DNA of 64,000 bases from Panagrolaimus kolymaensis (taxonomy: Eukaryota > Nematoda > Chromadorea > Rhabditida > Panagrolaimidae): NCBI GenBank assembly GCA_028622995.1, contig JAJQJQ010000015.1:3348001-3412000 (forward strand), written 5' to 3'. Made by a program: the position numbers and the translations under genes. The notes below the pieces were generated by a model, which saw only the letters and a program-made list of their open reading frames with translations, ran no database searches and was not told the origin of the DNA. Shown piece after piece: positions 22,700 to 35,769 of the stretch. How positions within the stretch are numbered: position 1 is the first letter of the stretch; every line of letters begins with the position of its first letter.

Positions 22700-25163
22700 T
22701 ATTTTTGATTGATAATGTTTATAACTTATTGATTTTATTATGTTTGTTTATTTTTGTATATAATAAAATTCATCTTTTCTTTCGCTTTCTGACTTATTTA
22801 TCAAATCGATGCAAAATTTTTTTACTAAACATAGATGTGAACTTTTCAAAGTTACATTTTTTTGAGAAACACTTTACTTTTCTAAATTTGCAACAAAAAA
22901 AAATTTGAAAAACATCAACAAAAAATGGACAAATTGAATTAAATCTTTTCCATCCATTCTTTTCACAAATTTCTTAAATTTCTTTGCTTGCTTGTTTGCC
23001 ATTTTTCTGCCACCATACATTTTTTGCTTTTCATGCAACAATAAAAAAAACCAAAATCAAATTTAGAAAAATATTTTTTTTGAGGGAGGTCTTTTTTTTC
23101 GCGCAACAAACGTTGCAGCAAAATTGATCGATTGCAAATTTTTTCCTTTCCAAACACACCAATAAAAATTATTGGCCTCACTGGCTGCCTTTCCTCTCAT
23201 TCTTGTTCGATGATGGTGGAAAAAAGAGGAAGGAGGAAGGAAAGGAAATAAAAAAAAAGTCAGTGTTAGAAAAAAGAACGGCTTTTTGGAAATAAAAATA
23301 AAAATGTGCGCAGATGTGTCGTCGAGAAGGAGAAAAACGGCGCGCAAAAACATAGAAAAGAAGAAAGAGGTTCAACATTTTTTTGGCCATAATTTTTCTG
23401 CGAGCTGTTCAATGCCACCAAATTGCAAAAAGGAGTAAGAAGAAGAGGAGGGAGAGCTGAAAAATGAATGAATGAGTGACCAATCGAAGAATGAAAAGAA
23501 AAAAACAGTGTGTCTATGACAGATTTTTCTATTTTTCCTCCGCGCTCGCTCGCATAAAAATGGAAAAGCAAAAAAACTGCCGGAAACTAAATATATTTTC
23601 AAGCTTTTTTCTTTTCTCTTTTTCCGGAATGAACGCTTCTTGCTTGCTTGTTTGCTTGTAGAATGGGAGAAGAAGCGGCTACTATATTCAGCCAACTTTG
23701 GACATGTCCACAACAAAGAAAAAAATTGTTTTGCATCTAACTTTTTGACGACGACGATGTCGACAACAACGAAGAGACGCGGTTCTTTTCTTTTTTTAAA
23801 TATTTTATTTCTGTCTTCTTCTCTTCCTCCTTTATTTTTATCTCAATTCTTTTCATTTATTTTTTGCTTTTCTCATGCCAAAAAAAGTTTTTTTTCGCAC
23901 TAGGCTTCCCTTTCGGCAACTTACTTGTCATCTTTCATGTTATTTTTTTTTGCCTTCCTCAAAAATTTTTTATGTTTGCTTTCATTTTTCGACGATGTCG
24001 ACAATTTATAAAAATTTTTGCTCTCAAGTTTTGGCCTCTTTTTTTATTATTATTTTTATTTTTGAGTCATCATAAAAATCAATTTTAAAATATTTTTGAA
24101 TAGTAAACCGTTTATTTTTATTTTTATGACTTTTTTGAAAAATAAACAAACTTGTTTGGTTTGCTTTTGTTAAGCAATCAACAATTATATTGTTACTCAT
24201 ATTTCTTTTTCCTCTTTTTTAGTTTAACTTTGCCCTCCAAAAATAAAACAAAAAAATCCATAAGCCAAAGAAGAATAAAGACTTACCTTGGAAAAAGAAG
24301 TTGGAATGAATGTAAAATTTTTTGTTTTAGCTTTCAACTTTACTTTAGCTATTCTCTATCAACACAGATTCTTTCTTCATCGACACAAAAATGGAACATG
24401 TACCATGAAAAAAGTTTTCGAATCTTTGATTTTCTATTCTCAAGTTTTTCATATTACCTTTTCACCTCTAAATTCCAAAATTAAGAAACTTGTCTATTGA
24501 AAAATTAAAACCAATTTGATTTTTACTCAAACCGTATTTTCTTATTGTTCAATGCCTTTGCCCTCCTCTTTCATACATCCATTTCAATCGATCGAATATT
24601 TTTCATTTCCGATAAAAAAAAATTTCACTACCATCTGGCGAGCGAAGTCTCCAATCAATTTTTATTTTGAAGAAGCTGTCTTCCTCCTTTTCCTTTGAAA
24701 AAAATATAATTATTGCTGCTCACTTTAGATCTCTTCAAATTTTTCAGACGACCACCATCAAAGACTCTCCTCCTTCTGGTCATTTCTCTAACAACAAAAA
24801 AACCAACCTTTCCTTATTTATTTTTTTCTTCTAAATTGCAATGATTCCAAACGTAATAAACTATACTGACTGACTTTGATTGGGCAAAAAGAAAAAAAAG
24901 GTGCGAACAAAGCCAATTCACTTTTTTTTATGATCGCATGTTTGAAGGTTATTATTATTTTTTAGTGTCTTCTTCTTCTTTGGCCTTCCTTTTATTTTGG
25001 ATGCCTTGAATTTGAATGTTTTGAATTTTTATTTTATGAATTAAAATTATTAACATCGTTTGCTGGTTTCAAATATTTCCAAAGATTGTTCTAAAAAAAT
25101 TAATTGTTTTAATTTATTCTCGAAATTTTTTTTGGAAAAATACCAAAATAATCAATCAATATA
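22700..25163. other. Intergenic region upstream of semaphorin gene
   Basis: These 2.46 kb are AT-rich with dense poly-T and poly-A tracts and some mixed sequence at 23,000-23,900. Open frames on both strands are compositional. It probably contains the mab-20 promoter. Confidence 0.5.
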
Positions 25164-28123
25164 ATGATTTCTTCAAGGACACAATTATTTATTTTATTTT
25201 TTATTTATTTTTCCAGTGCATTTAATTTTGTCGCTTCCGATGAATCAAGCGGATTTTATCCAGGTTTGTTTTTTCTTATTAAAAGTTTGAATTTTTTGAG
25301 TTAAAAAAAAGTCTAAATAAAATTGTCAGAAATCAGAAAATGATTTAAAAAAATTTGTTAATTTTTTTTTATGAATTTTTATATTTTTCTCCTTTCTTCT
25401 TTTTTGCCAAATATTTGCTTTGCTTTGATTTAAAAAGGCTTATTGTTTTAATACAAATATTGACCTTTTTTCAGATAATGTATTTTCACGGGGTTCACTT
25501 GGTTATGGCCCAATGGTTGTCGATAGTAAAACCACCAGCTTATATGTTGGTTCTAAAGGACATTTATTTAAATTATGGCTTTTTAATATTAATCAAACAT
25601 CATCCGATAATCTTGTAAGTTCATCATTTTCACAATCGACTAAAATTAATTTGGAAGGAGAATTAATTTATTTCCTGGAGTCTTTCAATGAATTTTTTCG
25701 TTTTGATACTTTATTATTAATTTTCTGTAATTAAATCTTAATTTTTGTTTTAGTTTTTGGAACGTAAATTTGAACCTCGCCCAGAAGAATTAGAGGAATG
25801 TCTTGGAGAAAATTCCGCGAGTGAATGTGATGCATGGATTCGAACTATTTTTCTTACATCTGATAATCATTTGATTTTATGTATTTCATCTGCGATGAAA
25901 CCTCAAATGTTTCATTTAACTTCTCATAAACTCGATGATAAATCTCATCCACGAACCATGCTTGGAATATGTTCTCCCCAATCAGGTTTAAACACGACTG
26001 CCTTGTATGTGGAGGATGGAAATCCAGATGGAATTCCATCCATTTATTCTGGAATTCGAATTGGATTAACATTGGAAAATTATTTAATTTATCGTCCACC
26101 TCTTGAATTTAATAATCGTCAAATTCATTCAGCTCTTTCGACGATTTACACGGATTCTAAATGGTTAAATGAGCCACAATTTGTTGGTTCAATAAACACT
26201 GAAAATTATGTTTATTTCTTTTTTCGTGAAATTGCAATTGAAGCTGAAAATTGTGGCAAAGTTATTTATTCAAGGGTTGCAAGAGTGTGTAAAAGAGATT
26301 TGGGTGGAAAAAATGTTTTATCACAAAAATGGACTTCATTTGTAAAAGCCAGATTAAATTGTTCCATTTCTACTTCACAATTTCCATTTTATTTTGATCA
26401 TATTCGTAAGCCTTTTTATTATTTTACGATTTTCTATTTTTAGCTTTTTCAAAGCAAAAGCTTGATTTTTTTTAATTACATAATTTTATTCTTTTTTTAT
26501 AGAATCAATTGAAAAAGTTCCAATTGGAACAGATACACTTATTTATGCAACATTTAGCACAGCTGAATCTCCATTTGTTTCTTCCGCGATTTGTGCATTT
26601 ACTTTAAGTTCAATTAATCGTGTTTTTGATAATGGTTTATTCCTTGAACAACAGAGCAATTCTTGGATTACTACACTGCCCGACACCGTGCCACTACATC
26701 GTCCAGGAATGGTAAACAATTTCTTAGAAGTTAAAAACAAAATAATATTAAAAAAAGGTGTTTTAGTGTGTGCCTGATTCTCGAACCTTACAAGATACAG
26801 ATGTTCATTTTGCGCAATCACATTTATTAATGGCTGATTCAATTTCGGCTGGAGAACCATTGCTTTATTCAGGCCATCAACAATTCGGAAAAATTGTTGT
26901 TGATCCAAGAGATGAATATTCCACAGTGCTTTATATTTCATTGCCACAGTAAGTTTTAAGTTTGCAACATTTTTGTATCCCAGAATATTTTATTGCTTCG
27001 AAATTAAAATTTTGTTATTTTCAAAAAATAAATAACTAAAATTCCAAGTATCGATTTTAAAAAATATTTTTAGTGACAATAAACTCATCAAACTTCTCCA
27101 TAATCGACATGAATCCGATGCAGCTCTTGCTTCTCGAAAGCTTGCAGAATACAAGCTTCCATTCGCAGAAAAAATTAATTCCATTACTATTTTACCTAAT
27201 GATTATCTATTTATTGCTGATAATAAGAGAGTTTCTCAATATCGTTTAGCTCAATGCCATCTTCATCTTGATTGTGGCACATGTGCGACCGATCCACATT
27301 GTTCATGGAATATTGCTAGATCAGAATGCTTTTCACAAGAAACCGTTCATTCCACTGCAGTTGGTTGGATAACTAATGCAAAATCAGCGGAAAGATGTGC
27401 GGCATATGTGAAATCCATTCCAAAAACTATTTATCCTGGAGATTCATTACATTTGGAATGTTCAGGAAGCGAAAATATTAATTGGTTTATTGATAAAGAA
27501 ATGTTCGCAGAAGATACTGAACGAGTTAAAACAACAAAGACAGGAGGATTAGTTATTATTAATGTAAGTCTAAACCATATTTAAAAAAGTTTTTACGCTA
27601 TAAAAACTTTGGATTACCTGAATGCCATTTTATGAAAAGGCTTTCTCAAGTTCCAAATACAAAAAATAAGCGAATCCAAAATTTATGGATTTAACTTGAA
27701 AAAAAGAACATGCAAAATAAAATATTTTTTTAGGCCACCAGTGCCGAAACAGGCACATATCAATGCGTAGTTTTGGGAACTCCAGTTATTGATTATCTTG
27801 TTCGAGTTGATGATGGTTAGTTTTTGTTTTCAAAAAACAAACTTTATAAATTAGTAAATATTAATGACTTTTTTAGAAGAATGCACTCGCCCAACCACGG
27901 TTGAACAATTTCATTCCATTCAAAGAGATTGGTGTAGAAAATTTGATAGTTATAAATCAAATATGATTAAATGGCAACGTTGGTATGAAAATAATGTAAG
28001 CCATAAAACATATTCAAATAATAATGTAAATATGTTTATTAAAATTTTTAGAGCCATTGCCCTCGCTTGCCTGAAGAATTCAATCATTCCCAACATAAAA
28101 AAACTGCTGCCGCCGTTTTGTAA
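25164..28123 (+). CDS. mab-20: Secreted class 2 semaphorin
   Basis: This is a guidance ligand for plexin receptors, secreted and acting in axon pathfinding and epidermal cell sorting in C. elegans (known for MAB-20). Nine exons: 25164-25263, 25475-25614, 25754-26405, 26503-26711, 26767-26948, 27074-27563, 27734-27815, 27877-27995, 28052-28123; 681 residues. A signal peptide (residues 1-20, LFILFFIYFSSAF) precedes the Sema domain, recognisable by YVYFFFREIAIE, SRVARVCKRDLGG, and WTSFVKARLNCS. A PSI module (CHLHLDCGTCATDPHCSW) and one Ig domain (LHLECSG, with YQCVV near the end) follow. There is no membrane segment or GPI tail, which fits class 2. It appears intact and full length. Confidence 0.93.
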
Positions 28124-28335
28124 ATATTTTTTTTATGCATTGAAATGTTATTGTTTTTTTGTTATTCTTTTCTTTTAATAATAAACCCGACTTTTATAAA
28201 CTAATTTCATGAAGCAAATTTGAACTTTTTATTTTAAATTTATAAAAACAAAACAAGTATTAATAATGGCACATTTTAAAATTTTTGAGCAAATATTCTA
28301 TTATATAACTTTTTGATTCTTTAACTCTTTTTTTG

Positions 28336-29960
28336 TCACACCATTACATCATGACCTGACGTGTAATCACTGCTTATTTCATCCTAAAAAAAACACATAT
28401 TTAACTTTAATATTAAATTTTAAAAAAAAAAGTTATTCAGTACTTTTTCACCCATAATACTGCAACTTGATTCAACAATGGTGGATAATCGTTTAGCCAC
28501 TTGTTCTGAATGAGTATCAGATGTGGATAAACCTTGTTCCACAACATCATAACTTCTTGTCACTTCTTCTTCTTCAATACCATCCGCAACCCAAGCCATA
28601 CCCTTCCAAACTTGATGCATGATATGCACAGCTGGCGCCAGCATAGCCACAGTTGCTCGACTTTCTTGCCTATAATTAATTTTTATTTATTCACAAAAAT
28701 CTTATTTTGATTAGTTTTTATTTATTAGCAAAATAATAAAAAATGATTCTAAAATTGTAAGCTTTTTTATTGCTTTTTTGATTGAATGTGTGTGAGGCTG
28801 GTAGAGGCATTGAAAAAGAAATTTGGACATGTCAATTACACCATCCTCGGTAGTATAGTGGTAAGTATCCGCGCCTGTCACGTGCGAGACCCGGGTTCAA
28901 TTCCCGGCCGGGGAGAATTCTTTTTTTCATTTTTTGCACTTTTCAAGGAATTAAATATATTCATTCAAGCCACCACATTTGTTTATTTTTTAAAACCAAA
29001 TTCTAACCTCAATGGAAGTTTGGAATCTGTATCACGACCAGTGCTATGATTCGTTGCAGCACTTTGAGCTTGCATCGCTATCATTCTACTCCTTAAACCA
29101 TTCATCTTTGGACTTGATGTACCATCCGAAACCGGATACATTTCCTAAAAAAAATTATGCATATTTTTTGCAATTATAAATTTGAGAATTGTTTAAAAAT
29201 AATTTTTGTTGCTAAACTTTGGAAGCTGAAGAAAATCTAAATTTAGATATTTTTTCAAGACGGTATTTTCCTCAAATTTCATTCATGCACTTTATAACAA
29301 AAAATTATAAAAGTTAACTTTTAACTATTTTTAGGGTTGAAAATGTGTGGTTTTCGACGACAGCAAAAAAAAAAAGTAAGAAAAGAAAGTGTCAATTTTA
29401 TATTTTGCTTCCTGTTTTTTTTTCACCGACGACTAAAAGTTATTTTTCTTTTAAAGTCGTCGTCTTTAAATTGTTTATCCAAAAAAACGCTACATAATTT
29501 TTTTCTCTTAAAATTCAAAACAACAAACAACAAATAAAAAAATAAAATAAAATAAAATAAATACATACCTGTAACATTAAACAAAATTTTGTATACCATG
29601 ATGGATTTTGACACGCATTTGGATTTGCTATACATAAGGCGCACGCTAACATTGTACCTGAAATTATAAAATGGGGGATTTATAACAAACAGCAACAAAA
29701 ATTCTGATCATTCAAAAAAAAATTTTTAAAAAGTTCAAAATGTCGCAAATTTTCATTTGGTTTCATGAAGAATGCTAGCGAATTACAAATATTTTAAAAA
29801 TGGTAAATTTGTGTTTAAAAGGAATTTTCCCCTTACCTACAATACATAATAAAACAATATATAAACCAAAATTATATGTTTCTAAATCAATTATAGCGAT
29901 GGTAACACAAAAAAACATTATTGCAAATAATATTAATATTGATATGCAAGCATAAAACAT
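28336..29960 (-). CDS. Small two-helix membrane protein, unknown function
   Basis: Five exons (29960-29837, 29657-29569, 29144-29008, 28669-28444, 28383-28336) encode 207 residues. Residues 1-25 (FYACISILILFAIMFFCVTIAII) and about 31-52 (FGLYIVLLCIVGTMLACALC) are hydrophobic helices. A cysteine-bearing NACQNPSWYTKFC segment follows, then a soluble helical tail with an acidic IEEEEV run and a C-terminal GHDVMV, which ends like a class PDZ ligand. No family is recognised. The third intron contains tRNA-Asp on the opposite strand. Confidence 0.7.
28844..28915 (+). tRNA. tRNA-Asp (GTC)
   Basis: This is a 72-nt cloverleaf with a 7-bp acceptor stem (TCCTCGG with CCGGGGA), an A box with TAGTATAGTGG, anticodon GTC in CTGTCAC, and B box GGTTCAATTCC. 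There is no intron. It sits inside an intron of the membrane-protein gene, in the opposite orientation. Confidence 0.95.
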
Positions 29961-31447
29961 TTTTGATTAATAAATAAATTTTTTTTATAAAATAAATAAC
30001 GATTGGAATAATAATAATGTACAAATATTTTTTTAAAATTAAAATTGAGATATTTTTTGCGAATTAGGTTGATTCACCAAAGAAAAAGATCCATTTAATT
30101 TTTGAATTAAAAAAAAGAAGCAAAGTTGCTGGATCTGAAAAATAAATAAAAATAAAGTTGAAATTTTTTAGATGGATTTCGCGGCGGAGAATAAAATAAA
30201 GTTGAGGCACGAGAGAGAAAGAATGTTAAAAAAAAGCATGAGATTCCGATTCTATGGTAGAAAGATGCACGCCATACATCCGGAAAAAATCTTTTTTTGG
30301 AAAGAGTTGCAATGAAAAAAAAAGATTGAAACAATCTAAGCTTGATTTAGTATTCTTTTTCATGAGTTTTGGGGTAAAAGAAAAACATAAGCTCTAAGAA
30401 ATCAAAGTTTGACTTTTTATAAATAACAAAACGTAAAGCAACGAAAAAAATTGTCAAAAAGTCTGGGTAATAGCAAAAATAAAATAAAATTGATTATCGT
30501 ATAAAACTTTGATAAAAAAAATTGTGGCAAAAATAGCAATACCTTGCAAAAAAACTGATACACACACATTTTATAATTCTTAAAAAATTCAATTTTTCTA
30601 ACAAAGATTGCGACAAATTACAAAACTGTAATGGATAAAAACCTCAAAACATAAAAAATACCATAGCTTTTAAGAACAAAAATTTTTTTAAAACAATTTT
30701 AACAACAACGTTCATTATTTTCTAAACGAGTTTTAGCCATTTATTCGAATGAAACAAAAAAACTCATTTTTTAAAAGGCATTTTTTGTTGCTTTTCCAAC
30801 TGTGTTCAAAAAAAAAAAATAAAAATAAAAAAGGGGTTTCCATTTTTCTCTCACATTTTTTTTTGTATTAATGAAGCTAATCGCTTTGCTTTTGCCATCC
30901 ATCCATCTGGAGAGAGATGAGAGAAGAAAGAATTCTTTTAAAAAAAGCAGGCAAAATGAAAAGAAAAAAAATAAAGAGCGAAGAAAAAAACATAACAACC
31001 GAAGGATAAATAAAAAAAGTTAGAATCGATTCTTGCTTTTAAAGTCACTCGCGTGGTGGATTTGCTTCATCTCACTCACTTTTTTTTCTTTTTTCTCTGT
31101 CTTTAATTTCATAAAAGTTGCGCAGCCAGTCTTTTTTGAAAGACTTTATTTTATGGAAGGCCTTTTTGCCTTTTTTTTTTATGGAAGAAAATGAAAAAAA
31201 GGGGTGAAAGAAAAAATAAGGAAATATTTGACTCTATCAAACTCCATCTCTTTTTTTACTTCAATTTTTTTTATTTAGTGTAAAGCGTTAATTAATTGAA
31301 TTGAAAGTTTTGAGCTTGAATGAATAACAACAATAAGGTGATAGGTCAAGAATATTAAAAGGAATGGAGGAAATAAATAAAATGATAAAATAAAATCGAA
31401 AGAAATTTAGCATTTTATATATTTTCTTTTATTTCATGTTTAACACA
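29961..31447. other. AT-rich intergenic region
   Basis: No gene is supported between the membrane-protein gene and the initiator tRNA. Poly-A and poly-T runs dominate. Confidence 0.5.
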
Positions 31448-31519
31448 AGCAGCGTGGCGCAGTGGAAGCGCGCGAGGCCCATAACCTCGAGGTCGGTGGA
31501 TCGAAACCACTCGCTGCTA
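31448..31519 (+). tRNA. Initiator tRNA-Met (CAT)
   Basis: This 72-nt tRNA has the eukaryotic initiator hallmarks: acceptor stem AGCAGCG with CGCTGCT, D-arm TGGCGCAGTGG, anticodon CAT in CCCATAACC, and an initiator-type T-arm GGATCGAAACC. It lacks introns. Confidence 0.95.
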
Positions 31520-32840
31520 ATTCTTTTTTATTTTTTCACGTTATTTTTACACAACTCAAAACAAATTTTTTAAACTTTTTATAAAAGTATCCTACTTGAT
31601 AGTTCAAAGTCAATAACAAAGTTTTATTTTTATAAACAAAATTTCTAATTTCTAAGAATTTTTCATGAAAACTTTTTTTTCACTAATTCATTCATCCCAT
31701 CATTTATTTAACCCTCTTTCTTTGGCATCATCATCATCATTCTTTGGGCTCAAACAAAACAAAAGAAATAAAAAAGGAAAAAGGAGAACTCATTTGAAAA
31801 AAAACTTGAGTTCAAATTTATCTAAGAATAAAACTTCTTTTTTCACACGCATTCCAAATGAGAAAGAAAAAAATAAAGAGAGTGAAAGAGAAGAATGGAA
31901 ATGAGTGACTGAAGAAAAAAAATGCAACTTTAAAAAGTTTAATTGCGTCAAGTTTTTCTTTTTTTCCAGCAAATAACAAACATAGGCAAGCGACGAGAAA
32001 TAAAATGAAGGAAAAGGAAGAAGCTTCTTGTTCTATTTGAAATGGACTAATCGCTGCTTCTTCTGCTCCTCCAACATCACCATCACATTTCCAATTGGCA
32101 CCAATGAAAATAAAAAAAATATAAATAAAAGAGAGGAGACTATTTTGCATTTTTTGCATTCTTTCTCCAAAAATTTTAACATTAAAAACTTTTCTCAAAT
32201 TCAATGAAAATGAAAATGAGAAGAAGCATTAAAAAGAGAAAGATTTTATTTTATTTTTAACTACTAAAAAAGATTTTTGTTGGAATAAATCCAGAAAAAC
32301 ACGAAGAAGAGAGAATAGTAAAAAAATGGGGACTTGAAAAAAAGAGTGACAAATTTAATCCCTGAAACAAAATAATAATATAAAAAATCCCAAAAGCCTG
32401 AAAATATTTTTTATGGAATACGAGTGCGGATAGAAATATTAATTAAAGATTTGGAATGAAAAAAATTTCTTGACATAATTATTATCATCATACTTTTGGC
32501 CCTAACATAAAATTATTTTTTACAAATATTCACCCAAATGAAATTCAAAAAAAAATAACAATTTTGACAAATCGAATACACGGAACTTTTAAGACATCAC
32601 TTTGTAGTCAAATATGAAGAACATGTTTAAATAATCTCTTCTCTTTTTTCCATAATTTTTTTGCTATAATTTTATTTGATACTTTTATAAAAAAAAAAGG
32701 TAATTTTGATAAAGGTCAGTCAGCGTTTGTCCAAAAATAAAAGAAAGAAGTTTTGGCTTTTAAAACAAAGATTAAAACATCAATTTTTTTTAATTATTAA
32801 AACTAAAACAGAAACTTTATTAGCAAAAAAAAACTAGGAG
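31520..32840. other. AT-rich intergenic region
   Basis: There is no supported gene. A minor purine-rich stretch lies around 31,740-31,910. Confidence 0.5.
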
Positions 32841-34300
32841 ATCCTGTAAAAAGCTTGCGGTAGAGCTTAATATAAATCGCTTCGCGATTAACGGCTGGGT
32901 CTAGTTTTTAATTATGAGCATGTAAAAATTTAAAAAAATAAATGAGAATCGGTTTTTTTATAAAAACATTAATTCTTATGATTATTTTCTTTGATGCAAA
33001 GTTTTATAAATTCTTTCTGGGATATCTTTGAGAACCGATCATGCCTTTTTTGCCTCAGGCATATTTGGGAGAACCGACCATGCCATTATCCCCTCTGTTT
33101 GGAGAACCAATGGTGTCCTTATCCCCGCTGGCATATTTGGAGAGCCATCATGTACTTATACCCGCTGGCATAACAACCGATCTTGTCTTTATGCCCACAT
33201 GCATCACACACCTCAAGCTTACAGACATACCAATATTCCTTCCAAACTTTCATGCATATCGTTGAAAACCGATCACGCCTTTATCCCCGCTGGCATATCT
33301 GGGAGAACCGATAATGCCTTTTTTTGCCAATGGTATATTTCGGAGAACCGATCAGGCCATTATCCCAGCTGGTATCACACACTTCAAGCATAAAGACATA
33401 CCACTACCCCTTCCATACTTTTATGCCATTAAGGACATATCGTAATGTATTCAAACCATTTGGATATGCCTTCCACGTAAACATGCCCCAGGGGTTTATC
33501 ATTTCCTAACTCTAACATGTCCGTCATGTCTATTTATAGTTCCCTTTCTTAATTTATTGAGAACCGCTCAAGAACCCACTTTTTTTTTAAAAAAAGAACT
33601 CCACCATTGGATTCCTCATGCAAAAATACAACGGAATTCAAAGATTTATTTGCATTCTTAAAAAATCGGATATATGCATATCCTCTGGCACTTACTATAA
33701 TCACATACTTATTTTAATCACTCAATTTGGTTATGCTTTCAAAACTTTAGTAAAAATTATTCAATCCATTTCAACCCTGGCATATCATGGACAACCGTTG
33801 ATGCCTCAATGCATTTTTCCCCGCTTGAATAATATTTAGGAGAATCGATCATGCCTTTATCCTAATTTGGGAGAACCGATAATAAGTTTATGCTAATTTT
33901 CCTCGCTGGCATATTTGGGAAACCAATCATGCTTATATGCAATTTTCCTCTTTGCATAAAAATGAGAATCGATAATGTTTCGCAATTTCCCTACTGGCAA
34001 AATTTGGCAGAATCGATCATAGCTCCTAGCCATAAAGTCATTCTCACGATGCATCGGAGAACCGATCACGCATCTTTGCTAATTTCCCCACTGGCATATT
34101 TCGAAGAATCGATCAAACCTATATGCAAATTTTGCCTTTGGCATATATTTGATAATCGAACAGGCCTATGTGTATTTATAACCACTGGCATAATTTTTGA
34201 TAATCGATCATGTCTTTTTGAAACATTTCCCCTTTGACAAATTATTTGGAAGAACCGATAATGGCTCCAAACCATCTAGTCATTCTCTTAATAGCTCACT
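32841..34300. repeat. Degenerate tandem repeat with GAGAACCGAT core
   Basis: From about 33,024 a diverged repeat of roughly 38-42 bp recurs: TTTGGGAGAACCGATCATGC followed by CTTTATCCCCGCTGGCATA. Recognisable copies include 33,030, 33,068, 33,270, 33,308, 33,348, 34,044 and 34,090, with decay and insertions between them. Upstream, 32,875-32,889 carries the hairpin AATCGCTTCGCGATT that recurs in the satellite units further right. Plus-strand open frames here reflect the repeat, not genes. Confidence 0.75.
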
Positions 34301-35025
34301 CCCTTAAAACCTTATAATTTAAAAAATCCATGAAAATTAGTTCAATAATCTCAAAAAAACATAAAAAAATTATATGTTTTTTATTTTTCCTTCAATTGCA
34401 TAAAAAAATATAAAAAAATCGATTTTTGTCAAATCTTATAGAAATTTGCATATTCTATATATCGCTAATATTTTTAAAAAACATTAAAAATAATCGAAAA
34501 CATAATCTTCCTTTTTAATTTGGAGTGTCGTTTCTGTTTGTATGTCTGTATGTATGTCGTTTCTGCTTTTGTTTTGTTTTGTCCCGATAGCCTAGATCAG
34601 TTTTTTACGCTGATTCCGAATATGTTGGTCTCACGCTTCGGAGAGTCAAATATTGATATGTTTTGACCAGTTTAAATTTGCATTTTTTGAAAATTTTCTC
34701 GACACGAAAGTTTCCCTTTGTTTTTTTGAAAGCATTTTTGGAAGTGAAAAATTTGTTTTTTCTCTGATTGTCTGCATTGAAATTTTTAGGTGGATATTTA
34801 GAGGTTTTTGGGTTAATATTTGGTGGCTTTTGGATGACTTTTGGGTGGCTTTTGGGTGGACATTTAGTTGTATTTGGGCGAATGTTTAGTTGTTTTTGGT
34901 GGGATGTAAGATGGTTTTTGGTGGGATGTTTGATGTTGTTTTCGGGTTGATATTTAATGATGTATGGAATGCGTGGCCCGAAGAAACCGTTGATAATTTT
35001 AGACGATTTATATCGTAAATTTTGA

Positions 35026-35047
35026 GGGTCTGCCGAAGGCAGGGCCC
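35026..35047 (+). other. Hairpin copy 1 of covarying family
   Basis: The inner stem CTGCC-GAA-GGCAG is flanked by an outer GGG/CCC pairing. It is related to copies at 35,390-35,415 and 35,698-35,720. Confidence 0.6.
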
Positions 35048-35389
35048 CAAAATTAACCATGAAAATGGAATGTTTAACCAAAGGGCCCTGTTGTTTATTG
35101 TTATTGCAATAAAATATATACTATGTGGATGCTTGATGATGTTTGGGTGAATAGTTTGGTGGATATTTAATGGTTTTTTGTTGTCTTTGTGTTAATATTT
35201 GATGGTGTTTGGGTTGTTATTTGGCGGTTTTTGGGTCAAATTAGGTTTTGCGGCTCGAAGGGCCCATATGTAATTTGGCGTATGTAATGGACCTCGAAGG
35301 GGTTAAGATGTAGCTGAATATGAGTGATATGGAAATGCATGGACCGAAAAACCCATTAATTATTGGAGATGATTTGTTTTGTAAATTTA

Positions 35390-35415
35390 GGAGGTCTGCC
35401 GTTAGGCAGGGCTCC
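35390..35415 (+). other. Hairpin copy 2 of covarying family
   Basis: The inner stem CTGCC-GTTA-GGCAG is inside the outer pair GGAG/CTCC. The outer stem differs from copy 1 on both sides yet still pairs. Confidence 0.6.
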
Positions 35416-35697
35416 AAAATTTAACATGAAAATATAATGTGAACGCGAGGAACCTGTTGTTTAATTTAATTGTATTGTATTGTTGTAGACACACATGGGT
35501 ATTTAAGCACTGCATTTTTTATTTGAAAAACAATGTACTCCTCTCTTTATTTTTTAATTTTAATTCCTAAAAACAGGTACATTGTGCACTCTTTAGGGTA
35601 CTAAAAAACTACCTAAAAGAACCCAATGTCCACGTTATGATTGTAAAAATGTAACGGTTTCGTAAATTTTCTTTGTGTGATTATTTGTTTAGTTTGA

Positions 35698-35720
35698 GGG
35701 ACTTACCGCAGGTAAGGCCC
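35698..35720 (+). other. Hairpin copy 3 of covarying family
   Basis: The inner stem CTTACC-GCA-GGTAAG is inside GGG/CCC. Relative to copies 1 and 2 the inner stem changed on both strands while staying paired. Confidence 0.6.
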
Positions 35721-35769
35721 CAATGTTCTTGTCCTTTGGATAATCTCATCAAAATAGGCGAAAAACAGC

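Larger units (their letters stand above)
34750..35465. repeat. Two diverged T/G-rich modules with hairpins
   Basis: Two modules of about 350 bp (34,770-35,110 and 35,130-35,465) each combine short T/G-rich repeats of the type TTTGGGTGG with a distal hairpin and a shared tail containing CTGTTGTTTA. Divergence between them is substantial. The minus-strand frame over 34,605-35,081 is a by-product of the repeat composition. Confidence 0.65.

Noticed and set aside
23063..24500. Many overlapping open frames on both strands
   Set aside because: All are Phe/Lys/Ser-rich by composition, overlap each other in several frames, and lack splice sites or domains.
34605..35081. 158-codon minus-strand frame rich in Pro, Lys and Asn
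   Set aside because: It follows the T/G-rich minisatellite composition and crosses the hairpin module; no domain, and the duplicate module at 35,130 does not keep the frame.
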